Source: JBDWFY01 sp039976075 (GTDB lineage Bacteria; Pseudomonadota; Alphaproteobacteria; Rhizobiales; Stappiaceae). From it: a stretch of 64,000 nucleotides of DNA. The notes under the pieces were generated by a model. It saw nothing but the letters and a program-made list of their open reading frames with translations. It ran no database searches and was not told where the DNA came from. Where the stretch lies: NCBI GenBank assembly GCA_039976075.1, contig JBDWFY010000011.1, positions 310,001-374,000 of the forward strand. The letters are read 5' to 3'. Of this stretch, positions 52,127 to 61,402 are shown one piece after another. The translations under genes were made by a program, and so were the position numbers. The stretch's first letter is position 1; the number at the start of each line of letters is the position of its first letter.

Positions 52127-52759
52127 CTACTGACCGCTGGTCATCTCTTGAAACGCTCGCACGAATGCGTCCGGATCATAAATCGTCGCCATCGTGCTGA
52201 TAATCTCATCCTGATCATTTACGATCAGAATTGTCGGGAAAGACCGGATACCCAGCCGGACAGCTCTGGCGAAGCTTTTGGCCACCATCGGGTCACGTTC
52301 GGTTGCACGCACGATTTTGTCAGTATCAAGAGCAGGAAAACCCTGTTTACTGCAGAGTTCGTCATAGGTTTCCGCCTTGTTGAGGTCCTTTCCCTCGGTA
52401 AAGTGAACCTCCTGCAACGCATGGGCAAATTCAACGACGCGTTCAGATGCCAATTCTTTCATCTGTAAAACGGCATGACCTGGCGGTGAGGAATCGCTCA
52501 TCGGCGTATCCTCGGCATTCATCATTTCATGAAACTTTTTACCAAGAGAACGGCCTGTTACCTTGCTTAAATTCACTTCGGCATTGGTAATGTAGGAGGC
52601 CATGGATGCATATGGCTGAATTCTGTCACCGGTTACCAGACCACCGGGCAGGACATCTATCTCGACGCCGGGGTGCGTCCTGGCAAAGTGTTCCAGAGTT
52701 GGAATGAAGCCGAAGCACCAGCCGCACAGTGTGTCGTGGCCGTAAATCAGTTTGGTCAT
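52127..52759 (-). CDS. DsbA family (FrnE-like) thioredoxin-fold protein
   Basis: A 210-residue protein of the DsbA/FrnE-type thioredoxin-fold family. The active-site CGWC is at the start (IYGHDTLCGWCFGFIPTLEH), followed by an inserted helical domain and the cis-proline segment LGIRSFPTILIVNDQDE (about residue 172). There is no signal peptide, so it is probably cytoplasmic, like FrnE. It runs convergent to the GNAT gene and same-strand with the NmrA-type gene 95 bases away. The exact reaction is unknown. Confidence 0.85.
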   Translation of the reverse strand: MTKLIYGHDTLCGWCFGFIPTLEHFARTHPGVEIDVLPGGLVTGDRIQPYASMASYITNAEVNLSKVTGRSLGKKFHEMMNAEDTPMSDSSPPGHAVLQMKELASERVVEFAHALQEVHFTEGKDLNKAETYDELCSKQGFPALDTDKIVRATERDPMVAKSFARAVRLGIRSFPTILIVNDQDEIISTMATIYDPDAFVRAFQEMTSGQ

Positions 52760-52854
52760 TGGTCGCCTGCTTGGGTTTTTGCTGTCTTAAAGTGATGAAG
52801 CTGTTGGTCCGGGACAAACGTCTTGCATGTCCCGAACGTTGCCGAGAGCATGGC

Positions 52855-53742
52855 TTATGCCTTTGGCCAACCCGCGACGTGATCGACGATCGACGTGAGT
52901 TTCACATTGAATATCTTCTCGAGATTTTGCGTATCGATCACCATGTCATCACCGTTCAGCTTTCCCAAAGACCCATAAAGGTCACCAAGTGCGAACGCCG
53001 CGCCGGGGCTGCCGATGGCATCGCCAATCCGTTGACCGAATTCGGCCGGTGAGATCGGTGCGAAATCGACATTTCTTCCGACCCAATCTGACAACAGGTC
53101 GGCAAGTTCAGAACCGGTCAGGGCGTCCGGCGTGCCAATTTCATACGCATTGCCTGCAAGATCAGGACGATCCAAAGCGGCAACTGCGATGACTGCCTGA
53201 TCCCGGTGCGATGTCCATTGGACCTTCGTGCTTGAGGGCATGGGCGGATAATCCAGCACGCCCTCGGAGCGCAGTCGTGGCAGAAAGAACGCTGGCAGCA
53301 GATTTTCCAGATACATGGCGGGCTGCAGGACAATGGCTGGAATGCCGGAAGTCTGAACGGCCTGCATGCCACCGGTGCCACCGTCAATCACAACGGATGA
53401 TGCATATCGAGAGCCCGTTGGGCCGCTTGTTGTGTAAACCAGCAATGGCAAGGATACCCTGTGCGCCGCTGTGATAAATACCGTGAGCCACGTTTGAGCA
53501 TCGTCCGGCCCCAGTGGCATGGGAAGATGAAAAAAGGCGGCGTCTACTCCATCCAGTGCCTGAGCGATCGCTTCGACATCGTCCAATGTTGCAGCAAACT
53601 CCTGTGCTGATGGATGCAACTGCGTAATTTTGTCAAGATCGCGTGCCACGGCACGAACGTTCAATCCCTGAGCTAGGGCTTGGGTCACTACCGGTGCACC
53701 TTGAGCCCCCGTTGCACCGAAAATTGCGACTGTTTTGGTCAT
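52855..53742 (-). CDS. NmrA-like NAD(P)-binding protein
   Basis: A 295-residue atypical SDR of the NmrA/quinone-oxidoreductase (QOR2-like) type. The dinucleotide motif IFGATGAQGAPVV is at residues 7-19, followed by AVARDLDKITQL. No Tyr-x3-Lys pair is obvious, as usual in NmrA-like proteins that sense redox state or bind NADP. It is divergent from an HxlR regulator, a pairing typical of quinone or aldehyde stress responses. A palindrome in their shared promoter supports co-regulation. Confidence 0.83.
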   Translation of the reverse strand: MTKTVAIFGATGAQGAPVVTQALAQGLNVRAVARDLDKITQLHPSAQEFAATLDDVEAIAQALDGVDAAFFHLPMPLGPDDAQTWLTVFITAAHRVSLPLLVYTTSGPTGSRYASSVVIDGGTGGMQAVQTSGIPAIVLQPAMYLENLLPAFFLPRLRSEGVLDYPPMPSSTKVQWTSHRDQAVIAVAALDRPDLAGNAYEIGTPDALTGSELADLLSDWVGRNVDFAPISPAEFGQRIGDAIGSPGAAFALGDLYGSLGKLNGDDMVIDTQNLEKIFNVKLTSIVDHVAGWPKA

Positions 53743-53815
53743 GCTTGAAGAATTCCTGCTTGTGTGTCAGAAATTCAGATAGCAATCCGCAAAACAACAT
53801 TCTACATGCAAGAAC

Positions 53816-53828
53816 GTTCGTAACGAAC
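53816..53828. promoter_or_regulatory. Palindrome GTTCGT-A-ACGAAC, HxlR operator candidate
   Basis: A perfect 13-bp palindrome with a one-base centre, in the 121-base gap between the divergent NmrA-like and HxlR genes, 36 bases upstream of the HxlR ATG. HxlR-type regulators are often autoregulated from the shared divergent promoter. Confidence 0.6.
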
Positions 53829-53863
53829 ATAAGTGTTAGTGATAGCGCGAACTGGAGAAAAAT

Positions 53864-54232
53864 ATGCAGGATGTAGAGTCCTCGGACCCTTGCTCTCTCC
53901 CATGCCCCGTCGAAACCACAGTTGGTGTGATCGGAGGTAAATGGAAGCCGGTCTTGTTGTTCCATCTGGTTTCAGGCGCAAAGCGATATTCGGAGCTTCA
54001 ACGTCTGGTGCCTGATGCCTCTGACCGGATGTTGACGCGCTCCCTCAGAGAACTGGAAACCGACAAGTTGGTCAATCGTACCGTTTTCGCAGAAGTTCCG
54101 GTTCGCGTGGAATATACCCTGACTAATGATGGCGAAACGCTTTTTCCCATTCTGGAGGCGATGAGCGCGTGGGGGCAACGCAGGGTCGACAGGGATACCG
54201 ACGCGAAGAAATCGGCAACGACCGCCGCGTAA
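53864..54232 (+). CDS. HxlR family transcriptional regulator
   Basis: A 122-residue winged-helix regulator of the HxlR (MarR-like) family. The characteristic N-terminal CPCPVETTVGVIGGKWKPVL (about residues 12-30) is present, with a further cysteine just before it (SSDPCSLPCP). RYSELQRLVPDASDRMLTRS and LRELETDKLV follow. Members respond to aldehydes, quinones or thiol stress through the N-terminal cysteine. It is divergent from the NmrA-like gene and probably regulates it. The palindrome at 53816-53828 is the likely operator. Confidence 0.9.
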   Translation: MQDVESSDPCSLPCPVETTVGVIGGKWKPVLLFHLVSGAKRYSELQRLVPDASDRMLTRSLRELETDKLVNRTVFAEVPVRVEYTLTNDGETLFPILEAMSAWGQRRVDRDTDAKKSATTAA

Positions 54233-54392
54233 TACTGGAGAACCCTGGTCTGTTGACAGTGTGACTGCCTGATTGAAATAACGTGATGCTTGTTGGATAA
54301 GGAGTTTGACAGCAGTTCGAAAATACAGTGCTTCCGCACTACTAACCTACTATCTCAAAATACATTACTGCCCTAATACATTGTGTGCTTGC

Positions 54393-55982
54393 TTACTCAG
54401 AACGCATGGCTGCCTGTAGCGCAACGTACTGATCAAAGCGCCTGCTATGCGCGCCGGAATGAGCAGCAACGCTTGGAGAGACGGTGCGGCTGAAACGGGA
54501 CATTGCCTTCATCGCATCGCTCAGATTCCCGGCAAGGCCGCAGGCCACTGCACCCAGCATGGCTGCTCCAAGCAGTACCGGTTCATCCGCTTCAGGCACC
54601 AACACAGGCAAACCTGTTGTGTCTGCAATGATCTGCTGGGCCAATGGGTCTGCACCGGCACCGCCGGAGACAACGATGGCTTCTGTTGTTAGCCCGTGCT
54701 TCTGCTGGGTTTCAATGATCTGACGCAGGCCACAGGCGATCCCGGAGAGGCCGGCGACATAAAGCGTCACCAGACTGTCAATACTGGTTTCCAATCCTAA
54801 ACCAGCGATTATCCCCCGCGCGTGAGGATCAGCAAAGGGCGCTCTGTTGCCGTTGAAATCGGGAATGACGACGACACCGTCTGCCCGCTGGATAATGGCC
54901 GAGAGATCGGATGTTTCTCTCATCGCCTGCGCAGAGAGGTATTCCGGGATCGAATGACCCGCTTTATCGGCCTGTTGCTTCGCCTGTTCGCGGGCCGGAT
55001 GCATGGCAATCAGGTGATCAATCGCTGCACCGGCGGCCGACTGTCCTCCCTCGTTCAGCCAAAGCCCTGGAACCATGGCCCCGCTATAGGGCCCCCAGAT
55101 GCCAGGGACGAACACAGGCGCAATGCTGGATGTCATGGTGCAGGCGGATGTGCCGAACACATAGCCCAGCCGTGTCGCGACGTCGCCTGCTATCGCCGTG
55201 GCACCCAGCGTGCCGACACCGCCTGCGTGGGCGTCGATCAATCCTGTCCCCACGATGGTGCCCACAGAAAGCCCGAGATCATTCGCAGCAGTTGTGGTGA
55301 GACCGGTTCCCAGAGCCTCGCCCGGCTGGCAGACCTCCGTGCCGATGCGAATAAACCCCTCATCAGCCAGGTCACCAAGCCCGATGGCGTGAAAATAATC
55401 TGAGTCCCAGCGATTTTCATGGGCAAGGTAGGTCCATTTACAGGTCAGGGTGCATGCAGACCGGCTTGTATCGCCCGTCGCTTTCCAGGTCAGCCAGTCC
55501 ACCAGATCCATGAAATGGGTTGCGGAGGCATAGGCTTCAGGAAGATGCCGTTTCAACCAAAGCAATTTCGGGGTCTGCATTTCAGGCGAGATCCGGTTGC
55601 CGACATAGCGCAGCACCGCGTGGTCACCTGCGTTGATTTCTTCGGCTTCCGCCACCGCCCGGTGATCCATCCAGACAATGACATCACGTGCCGGGTCCTG
55701 GTCGGCATTGACAGATGCGTCCACAGCAACAAGGGAACAGGCTGCATCAAAGCCGATGCCTCTGATCGCGTCCGGGGAAACCTCTGCCTCCTGCATCGCC
55801 ATACGCACCGACTGGCAAACGGCCTGCCAGATGTTGGCACTTGAATGCTCGGCGATGGTGCCGCTTTCGACAAACAGGGAGATGGGATGCTTGCCCACAC
55901 CCAGACAGGTGCCGTGCTGATCAAACACGCCAGCCCGGGCGCTGCCGGTACCCACATCAATGCCGATGACGCAGTTACTCAT
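54393..55982 (-). CDS. FGGY family carbohydrate kinase (D-ribulokinase-like)
   Basis: A 529-residue FGGY kinase. The N-terminal phosphate-binding motif is IGIDVGTGSARAGVFDQHG. The segments GFDAACSLVAVD (about residue 88), VIVWMDHRAVAEAEEINAG (about residue 110) and GNRISPEMQTPKLLWLK (about residue 132) are typical of the D-ribulokinase subgroup. VSGGAGADPLAQQIIADTTG near residue 430 is the C-terminal family motif. It would phosphorylate a ketopentose or pentulose taken up by the adjacent ABC system. It is the last gene of the minus-strand operon and begins immediately after the epimerase stop codon. Confidence 0.85.
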   Translation of the reverse strand: MSNCVIGIDVGTGSARAGVFDQHGTCLGVGKHPISLFVESGTIAEHSSANIWQAVCQSVRMAMQEAEVSPDAIRGIGFDAACSLVAVDASVNADQDPARDVIVWMDHRAVAEAEEINAGDHAVLRYVGNRISPEMQTPKLLWLKRHLPEAYASATHFMDLVDWLTWKATGDTSRSACTLTCKWTYLAHENRWDSDYFHAIGLGDLADEGFIRIGTEVCQPGEALGTGLTTTAANDLGLSVGTIVGTGLIDAHAGGVGTLGATAIAGDVATRLGYVFGTSACTMTSSIAPVFVPGIWGPYSGAMVPGLWLNEGGQSAAGAAIDHLIAMHPAREQAKQQADKAGHSIPEYLSAQAMRETSDLSAIIQRADGVVVIPDFNGNRAPFADPHARGIIAGLGLETSIDSLVTLYVAGLSGIACGLRQIIETQQKHGLTTEAIVVSGGAGADPLAQQIIADTTGLPVLVPEADEPVLLGAAMLGAVACGLAGNLSDAMKAMSRFSRTVSPSVAAHSGAHSRRFDQYVALQAAMRSE

Positions 55983-56831
55983 TCAAATCAGCCTGTATTG
56001 CTTGGCCTTGTTGCGCAAGAAGGGCAGGCCCTTGTCCATAACTTCTTCAAAACTGGGAGCGACGGGACGCCAGACGGCGAGCCCATAGGCCACCTCGGGT
56101 GGCATATTGATGAAGCTCTCCATGGCAAGACCTCCCTTGAAACCGATCGCCGCCAGAGTGGCATAGATCTCATCCCAGTCACAGCAGCCTTCGCCAGGTG
56201 TTCCGCGATCACTTTCGGACAGATGGATGTATCGCAGATGGTCACGAGCATCCAGAATGCCGTTGCCCACACCCTTTTCCTCGATGTTCATGTGGTAAGT
56301 GTCAAGGTGGATAAAGATGTTGTCCGCCCCGACCTTTTCGATCATGTCTCGTGCTTGCCAGCCCGTGTTGATGAGATGGTTTTCATACCGGTTTACCGGT
56401 TCGATCCCGAAGGCGATGTTCTTGTCTTTGGCGTGTTTGGCCGCCGCCTCCAAAGCGCGGGCAATATTGTCATATTCACCTTGCGTCGGGGAAACGCCCG
56501 TTCGCTCTCCAATGCCGCCATAGGTGACGCCGGAGAGCGCTTCGGCGCCCATTTCGGCTGTCTTGTCGATGGCGTCCTTGAGGTGATCAATGGCACCATC
56601 GGGATTGACCGACGCCCAGTTTTCCTCCGGGAGACCGAGGGAACACACAGCCCGCATCTGGTGTTTATCGAGCAGAGCACGGGTGTGCGGTGCATCAACG
56701 ATGGCGGTATTCAGAAGTGCGATTTCTATGAAATCCATCTTGTAGGCGGCCGCGGCGGGAATTGTCGCCTCCGCGCCGTTCCGGTCCCAATGCATGGTCC
56801 ACATACTTGTATGAACGCCAAAGCCTTCCAT
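55983..56831 (-). CDS. Sugar phosphate isomerase/epimerase family, D-tagatose 3-epimerase-like
   Basis: A 282-residue TIM-barrel enzyme of the xylose-isomerase-like superfamily, closest in look to ketose 3-epimerases. Metal ligands are readable: GIEPVNRYENHLINT (Glu, about residue 148), HLDTYHMNIEEKG (Asp, about residue 182), RYIHLSESDRGTPGEG and GGLAMESFINM (final Glu). Such enzymes interconvert D-xylulose and D-ribulose, or fructose and psicose, and some oxidised derivatives. With the D-ribulokinase-type kinase directly next to it, epimerisation of a ketopentose to D-ribulose is a reasonable guess. Confidence 0.83.
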   Translation of the reverse strand: MEGFGVHTSMWTMHWDRNGAEATIPAAAAYKMDFIEIALLNTAIVDAPHTRALLDKHQMRAVCSLGLPEENWASVNPDGAIDHLKDAIDKTAEMGAEALSGVTYGGIGERTGVSPTQGEYDNIARALEAAAKHAKDKNIAFGIEPVNRYENHLINTGWQARDMIEKVGADNIFIHLDTYHMNIEEKGVGNGILDARDHLRYIHLSESDRGTPGEGCCDWDEIYATLAAIGFKGGLAMESFINMPPEVAYGLAVWRPVAPSFEEVMDKGLPFLRNKAKQYRLI

Positions 56832-56832
56832 G

Positions 56833-57819
56833 CTAACTGCCTCCTATTGTGCGACTTCGCCAAACTGAAGCGACCCAGCGCAGGGCCATCACTGCGATCA
56901 GGAACAGACCCCAGACGGCGGTTGATAGATGTTGATTGGCACCCAGCAGGTTCAATCCCGAAGAGATCGCCTGCAAGATCACCAGCGCGATGACGACGGG
57001 TAGGACCCGACCAAAGCCGCCGAAGGGATCCACACCGCCAAGGAAACAGGCGAGGACCGTGACCAGCAACAAAGCTTCGCCATGGCCGACCCGAACCGAG
57101 TTGAATCGGGCAGCCATGATGATGCCGGCCACAGCGCAGATCATGCCGGAAATCGTGTAGATCAATGTGAGGGTGCGCTTGGTGTGCAGGCCGGAATATT
57201 CTGCGGCCTTGATGTTGGAGCCCGACATATAGACTGAAAAACCGTGCCTGGTTCGCCGCAGCATCACGTGCCAAAGCAACGCTGCGCCCAGAAACACCAG
57301 CATGGGAACGGGAATGCCCAGGACGTTGCCATGTCCCAGGGTGTTGAGGAAGTCGGGAAAACCGGAAATGTCACCGCCACGCGTGAGAAATTCGCCCAGG
57401 CCGCGCAGGAAAATCATCATCGCCAGTGACACGAGAATCGGGTGCGCGCCCACGTAGGCGACGACGAACCCCATCACTGCGCCGGAGATCGCGCCGACCA
57501 GCAAAGCAAGGAAACTGCCCAGGATAAACGCGCCCATGCCTGCCTCGGGACCGCCGAACTGGATCAACGTCCAGGCGAGTGTCAGGCCCGAGATGTTGGC
57601 AGTGTAGATGATTGCGAGGTTCAGCCCTCCCGAGAGGATGGGCACCAGCATGGCCAGCGTCAAAAGACCCAGAACGGGTAATTGAAACGCCATCGAACTG
57701 AGATTGGCCTGTGTCAGAAACAGCGGCGTCGCAATTGAGAAGAATCCAAAGACGATCACCAGAAAGGTCAGCAGGGGCGGGGTCTCCGCGCCAAGACGTT
57801 GTCTGAGGACATCAAGCAT
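56833..57819 (-). CDS. Sugar ABC transporter permease, second subunit
   Basis: A 328-residue inner-membrane permease of the BPD_transp_2 (RbsC) family with about eight to ten helices. SGGLNLAIIYTANISGL and GPEAGMGAFILGSFLALLVG are in the first half. VLACFLGGVDPFGGFGRVLP (about residue 268) is the family signature region. I chose the ATG at 57819, which overlaps the upstream permease gene by eight bases; the frame is open earlier. It pairs with the other permease, so this transporter has two different membrane subunits. Confidence 0.88.
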   Translation of the reverse strand: MLDVLRQRLGAETPPLLTFLVIVFGFFSIATPLFLTQANLSSMAFQLPVLGLLTLAMLVPILSGGLNLAIIYTANISGLTLAWTLIQFGGPEAGMGAFILGSFLALLVGAISGAVMGFVVAYVGAHPILVSLAMMIFLRGLGEFLTRGGDISGFPDFLNTLGHGNVLGIPVPMLVFLGAALLWHVMLRRTRHGFSVYMSGSNIKAAEYSGLHTKRTLTLIYTISGMICAVAGIIMAARFNSVRVGHGEALLLVTVLACFLGGVDPFGGFGRVLPVVIALVILQAISSGLNLLGANQHLSTAVWGLFLIAVMALRWVASVWRSRTIGGS

Positions 57820-58819
57820 GATTGGCCTCCGTACCGGCAGGTTTTTTGCGCCGGGGCCGGAAGTCAAAGGAAATGTTGGAGGATGAGATCGCAATCAGAA
57901 TGACCGCGCCGATAATCATCTGGAAAGCGAAGGGAGACACGCCCAGCAAATTCAGTCCGTTTTGCGTGACTGCGACAAACATCACGCCGAGAATGCAGCC
58001 AATGACAGTGCCCCTGCCACCACCCAGCCGTGCACCGCCCAGCACCACGGCGGCCAGCACATCCAGTTCGCGGCCATAAAGGGCATTGGGAACCACTTCC
58101 TTGGCAATGTTCACCTGCATCAGTCCGCCAATTCCCGCCATCATGCCCATCCAGCCATAGGCCAGACATTGCATCAGCCAGATATTGACGCCTGCGCGGC
58201 GGGCCCCTTCAGGGTTGTCGCCGAAAGCATAGAGCTGACGGCCATACGTGGTGGCGCGGATCAGCAGAGCCGTGGCGATCACGCAGCAGATCATGACAGC
58301 TACGGAGAGGTTCAGCTCAGACCAGGTGCCGTCTGCAGCCTGACGTTCGAAGATGAAAATACGATCGGTCCACCAGTCAGGCAGGTCATAGATATTGCGC
58401 CCGCGGGTAAAGAACATCAAAAGTCCGAAGAACGCATTGAAAGTGGCAATGGTGATCACGATGGAGATTACGCGGAAACCATGAATGAGGAGTGCGTTGA
58501 TCATACCGATGCTTATGCCAAGAGCACCCGCTACGATCAGACCCACGGCCCAGTTGCCGCCAATGACCATGAATATCTGTGCCGCCACGTACTGCACGAC
58601 AGACGCCGCAACCGCAAATGAGATGTCGATGCCTCCAGCGATCAGGACAACCAGCAGGCCCACGGCCCAGATCAGATTGACGGCATTGTTGTTGAGCAAC
58701 GAAGTGATATTGCCGAAGGTCATGAACGTGTCGGTTGCCGACGTCAGACCGATCACCATGACCACGAGCACACAAAAGAGCCGGGTTTCCACCGGATGGG
58801 CACGAAGGATTTTACGCAT
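57812..58819 (-). CDS. Sugar ABC transporter permease, first subunit
   Basis: A 335-residue inner-membrane permease of the same family. LIAGGIDISFAVAASVVQYV (about residue 60) and LAAVVLGGARLGGGRGTVIG (about residue 250) are characteristic. About eight to ten hydrophobic segments are visible, and the C-terminus ends in a basic tail (RPRRKKPAGTEANHA). It overlaps the ATPase gene by eight bases and the second permease by eight, giving translational coupling. Two unlike permeases match AI-2, rhamnose and some pentose transporters. Confidence 0.88.
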   Translation of the reverse strand: MRKILRAHPVETRLFCVLVVMVIGLTSATDTFMTFGNITSLLNNNAVNLIWAVGLLVVLIAGGIDISFAVAASVVQYVAAQIFMVIGGNWAVGLIVAGALGISIGMINALLIHGFRVISIVITIATFNAFFGLLMFFTRGRNIYDLPDWWTDRIFIFERQAADGTWSELNLSVAVMICCVIATALLIRATTYGRQLYAFGDNPEGARRAGVNIWLMQCLAYGWMGMMAGIGGLMQVNIAKEVVPNALYGRELDVLAAVVLGGARLGGGRGTVIGCILGVMFVAVTQNGLNLLGVSPFAFQMIIGAVILIAISSSNISFDFRPRRKKPAGTEANHA

Positions 58820-60311
58820 AAATCCGAGCCTCCATCTCTGCTATATCGGTAGAGTGGGGGTCGTGATCGCCGACAATGCGCCCATCAGCCATATGCAGCA
58901 CACGGTCTGAATTGAACATCACCTCGGTCACCTCGTCGGAGATCAGCAAAATAGCCAGCCCTTGTTCTGCCAGGGAACGAACGATGCGGAAAATTCCTGC
59001 CCGTGCACCGACATCAACGCCGACTGTGGGGCTGTCCAGGATCAGGATTTTAGGCTCTGTCGCCAGCCACTTGGCGAGTACCACCCGCTGCTGGTTGCCT
59101 CCTGACAGGGTGGAGACTGCATCGTCGGGTTGTCCGATCTTCACCGCCAGTTCCTCGATCCAGTGATCGACAAGTTTTTCCCGTTTTACCGGTGACAAAA
59201 GGCGCAGCCAGTTCAGCAGGCGGTTCAGTACCGACATGATGACATTGTCATGAATCGACTGGGGCTGAATGAGACCGAGTGACAGCCGGTCTTCGGACAC
59301 ATACGCGATGCCATTGTCAATTGCTTCCCTGATCGAGCGCATCTCTGTCGGATTGCCATTCAGCAGAATTTCACCGGCTTCCGGCTGTGTCATTCCAATC
59401 AGCGCATGGGCCAGTTCCGTCCGGCCAGCGCCGATCAGACCGGTCAGTCCGACAATTTCACCCTTGCGAATGGTCAGCGAGACGTCTTCGAAGTCGCCGG
59501 CACGGGTGAGATTGCGCGTTTCCAGCGTGGGTGTTTCGTGTGACTGGTCACGGGCGGTTACGCTGTGTTCCAGTGTCTGGCCGGTCATCAGTTCGCCGAG
59601 CTTTGACTGGGACATGCCCTGTGTGGGGTAGACACCCACCAGGTTGCCATCGCGCACGACGGTGACGCGAGAAGAGATGTCCAGAACTTCAGCAAGCCGG
59701 TGACTGACGAACACAACCGCAACGCCCTGGTCCGACAGCGTTCGTACGATACTGAGCAGCGCGTCGGTTTCGCTTCGGGTCAGCGAGGCTGTGGGTTCAT
59801 CCATGAATACAAGCCGCGCTTCACCAATCAGCGCGCGTGCGATCGCCACGATCTGGCGCTGCGCGATGGACAATTCATTCAGCGGCGCTTCCAGATCAAG
59901 CGTCACGCCCAGCCGGGCTAGAATTTCGGCAGCCTGCTTTCGAAATTTTGCATGGGTAACAAGGGCAGGGCGGTTCCCCACCATCTGATCAAACGCGATG
60001 TTTTCTGCAACGCTCATATGGGGAAAGAGTGCCAGATCCTGCCAGATCACGGCGATCCCCAGCGCATGGGCACGGGTTGGGGTGATTGTCGCCATCCGCT
60101 GGCCGAAAATTTCGATTTCCGCACCCGGATCGGGCGTATACACCCCGGTGACGATTTTGATCAGGGTGCTCTTGCCGCAGCCGTTTTCACCGGCGAGACA
60201 ATGGACCTCTCCGGCGTCCACTTCAAAGGACATATCAACCAGGGCCCGCACGCCGCCGAACGTCTTGGAGACATGGCTCAGGCGTAAAGCAGGGGGAGCT
60301 TCAGTCGGCAT
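58812..60311 (-). CDS. Sugar ABC transporter ATP-binding protein (two domains)
   Basis: A 499-residue two-domain sugar ATPase of the RbsA/AraG type. The first domain has Walker A GENGCGKST (about residue 42) and Walker B LVFMDEPTASL. The second has a degenerate Walker A, GLIGAGRTE, but a complete signature LSGGNQQR and ILILDSPTVGVDVGA. ATP hydrolysis probably relies on one site. I chose the ATG at 60311, since it begins the first domain; the frame is open to 60371. A perfect hairpin lies between it and the binding-protein gene upstream. Confidence 0.9.
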   Translation of the reverse strand: MPTEAPPALRLSHVSKTFGGVRALVDMSFEVDAGEVHCLAGENGCGKSTLIKIVTGVYTPDPGAEIEIFGQRMATITPTRAHALGIAVIWQDLALFPHMSVAENIAFDQMVGNRPALVTHAKFRKQAAEILARLGVTLDLEAPLNELSIAQRQIVAIARALIGEARLVFMDEPTASLTRSETDALLSIVRTLSDQGVAVVFVSHRLAEVLDISSRVTVVRDGNLVGVYPTQGMSQSKLGELMTGQTLEHSVTARDQSHETPTLETRNLTRAGDFEDVSLTIRKGEIVGLTGLIGAGRTELAHALIGMTQPEAGEILLNGNPTEMRSIREAIDNGIAYVSEDRLSLGLIQPQSIHDNVIMSVLNRLLNWLRLLSPVKREKLVDHWIEELAVKIGQPDDAVSTLSGGNQQRVVLAKWLATEPKILILDSPTVGVDVGARAGIFRIVRSLAEQGLAILLISDEVTEVMFNSDRVLHMADGRIVGDHDPHSTDIAEMEARIYA

Positions 60312-60377
60312 TGGTTCCACAAAATTCAGAGGACAAAGAAGTGCCTGCGAGGAAAACGCACTTACCGGCACGGTAGA

Positions 60378-60405
60378 TGGCTGGCCCCGGTGAGGGGGCC
60401 AGCCA
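60378..60405 (-). promoter_or_regulatory. Perfect 11-bp hairpin after the sugar-binding-protein gene
   Basis: TGGCTGGCCCC at 60378-60388 pairs with GGGGCCAGCCA at 60395-60405 around a six-base loop. It lies eight bases after the binding-protein stop codon on the minus strand. There is no T-run, so stabilising or partial termination roles are more likely than full termination. Confidence 0.65.
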
Positions 60406-60412
60406 GCGGTTA

Positions 60413-61402
60413 TCAGAGGCCTTTGTCCGCCAGCTCATCAACCGTCGAGCTGTTAATTTCCAGCAGGTTGTCGGTGATGATATTGCGGGTTTCAGCATCG
60501 GGGCTGACAACGCCAAGGCCCTCGATTTCAGTGCCTTCGGCGATCTCGTTGCCTTCAACCAGCATGTTGCCCATTGTCACAAAGACACGTCCGGCTTCAG
60601 CGGGATTCCACATGAAGCCGCCTGAGATGATGTCGTCCTTGACCAGGCTTTTGCCCTGTCCGGGAGAGAAGGGGCCAAGTACATGAACTTTGCCACCCAA
60701 TCGACGTTCTTCAATGGCCCGACCGGCGCCGATGGGACCCTGGCTGCCGAATGCCAGGAAGCCGCGAAGATCGGGATTTGCACCAATCAGATCAAGCGCA
60801 GTAGAACGGCTGTCGTCGACACTTTCCGCCACACCGTAACGCTCGCCAACGAGTTTGAGTTTGTCGCAATTGGCTGCGATCCAGGCATTGGCTGCATCCG
60901 CCCATGCATTGTGTAGGGGCACGGTCAGCGAGCCGACAAACACAGCGTAACTGCCGGGTTCTGCCTTGTCGCACAACAGTTTTGCATGCGCTTCGCCAAA
61001 GCCGTCAGCTGAAGCCAGCTCAAAGTTCCAGTCAACATTCTGCAGGCCGGGACCTTCATGGGCGACAACCTTGATGCCTGCGTCCATGGCCTTTTTCAGC
61101 ACGGGCTCCAAAGCGGCTTCATCGTTCGGCACCACACCGATCACATTGACGCCCTTGGCGATCAGATCCTCAATAGCGCGCACCTGCAGGGCAGGGTCGG
61201 CAGAGGTTGGACCGATCATTTCCGCTGTGACGCCCAGCTCTGCCGCGCGTTCCTTGATGCCTTCTTCCATGGCATTGAACCACGGAATACCACCGATCTT
61301 GACGACAATGCCCATGGTGGTTTCGGCCACGGCTGAAGATGCCATGGTCAACGCCAATGCGGATGCTGCCAAAGCGGTGATAAGTCTTTTACTGCTTTTC
61401 AT
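60413..61402 (-). CDS. Sugar ABC transporter substrate-binding protein
   Basis: A 329-residue periplasmic binding protein (periplasmic_binding_4 type). The signal peptide covers about residues 1-24 (KRLITALAASALALTMASSA, cut after VAET). Ligand-domain segments include GIVVKIGGIPWFNAMEEGIK (about residue 26), GVNVIGVVPNDEAALEP (about residue 84) and DLRGFLAFGSQGPIGAGRAI (about residue 212). I chose the ATG at 61402, which has a purine-rich GGAAGAG upstream; the frame opens earlier without a signal peptide. It is the first gene of the operon, under two LacI-type palindromes upstream. Confidence 0.9.
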   Translation of the reverse strand: MKSSKRLITALAASALALTMASSAVAETTMGIVVKIGGIPWFNAMEEGIKERAAELGVTAEMIGPTSADPALQVRAIEDLIAKGVNVIGVVPNDEAALEPVLKKAMDAGIKVVAHEGPGLQNVDWNFELASADGFGEAHAKLLCDKAEPGSYAVFVGSLTVPLHNAWADAANAWIAANCDKLKLVGERYGVAESVDDSRSTALDLIGANPDLRGFLAFGSQGPIGAGRAIEERRLGGKVHVLGPFSPGQGKSLVKDDIISGGFMWNPAEAGRVFVTMGNMLVEGNEIAEGTEIEGLGVVSPDAETRNIITDNLLEINSSTVDELADKGL

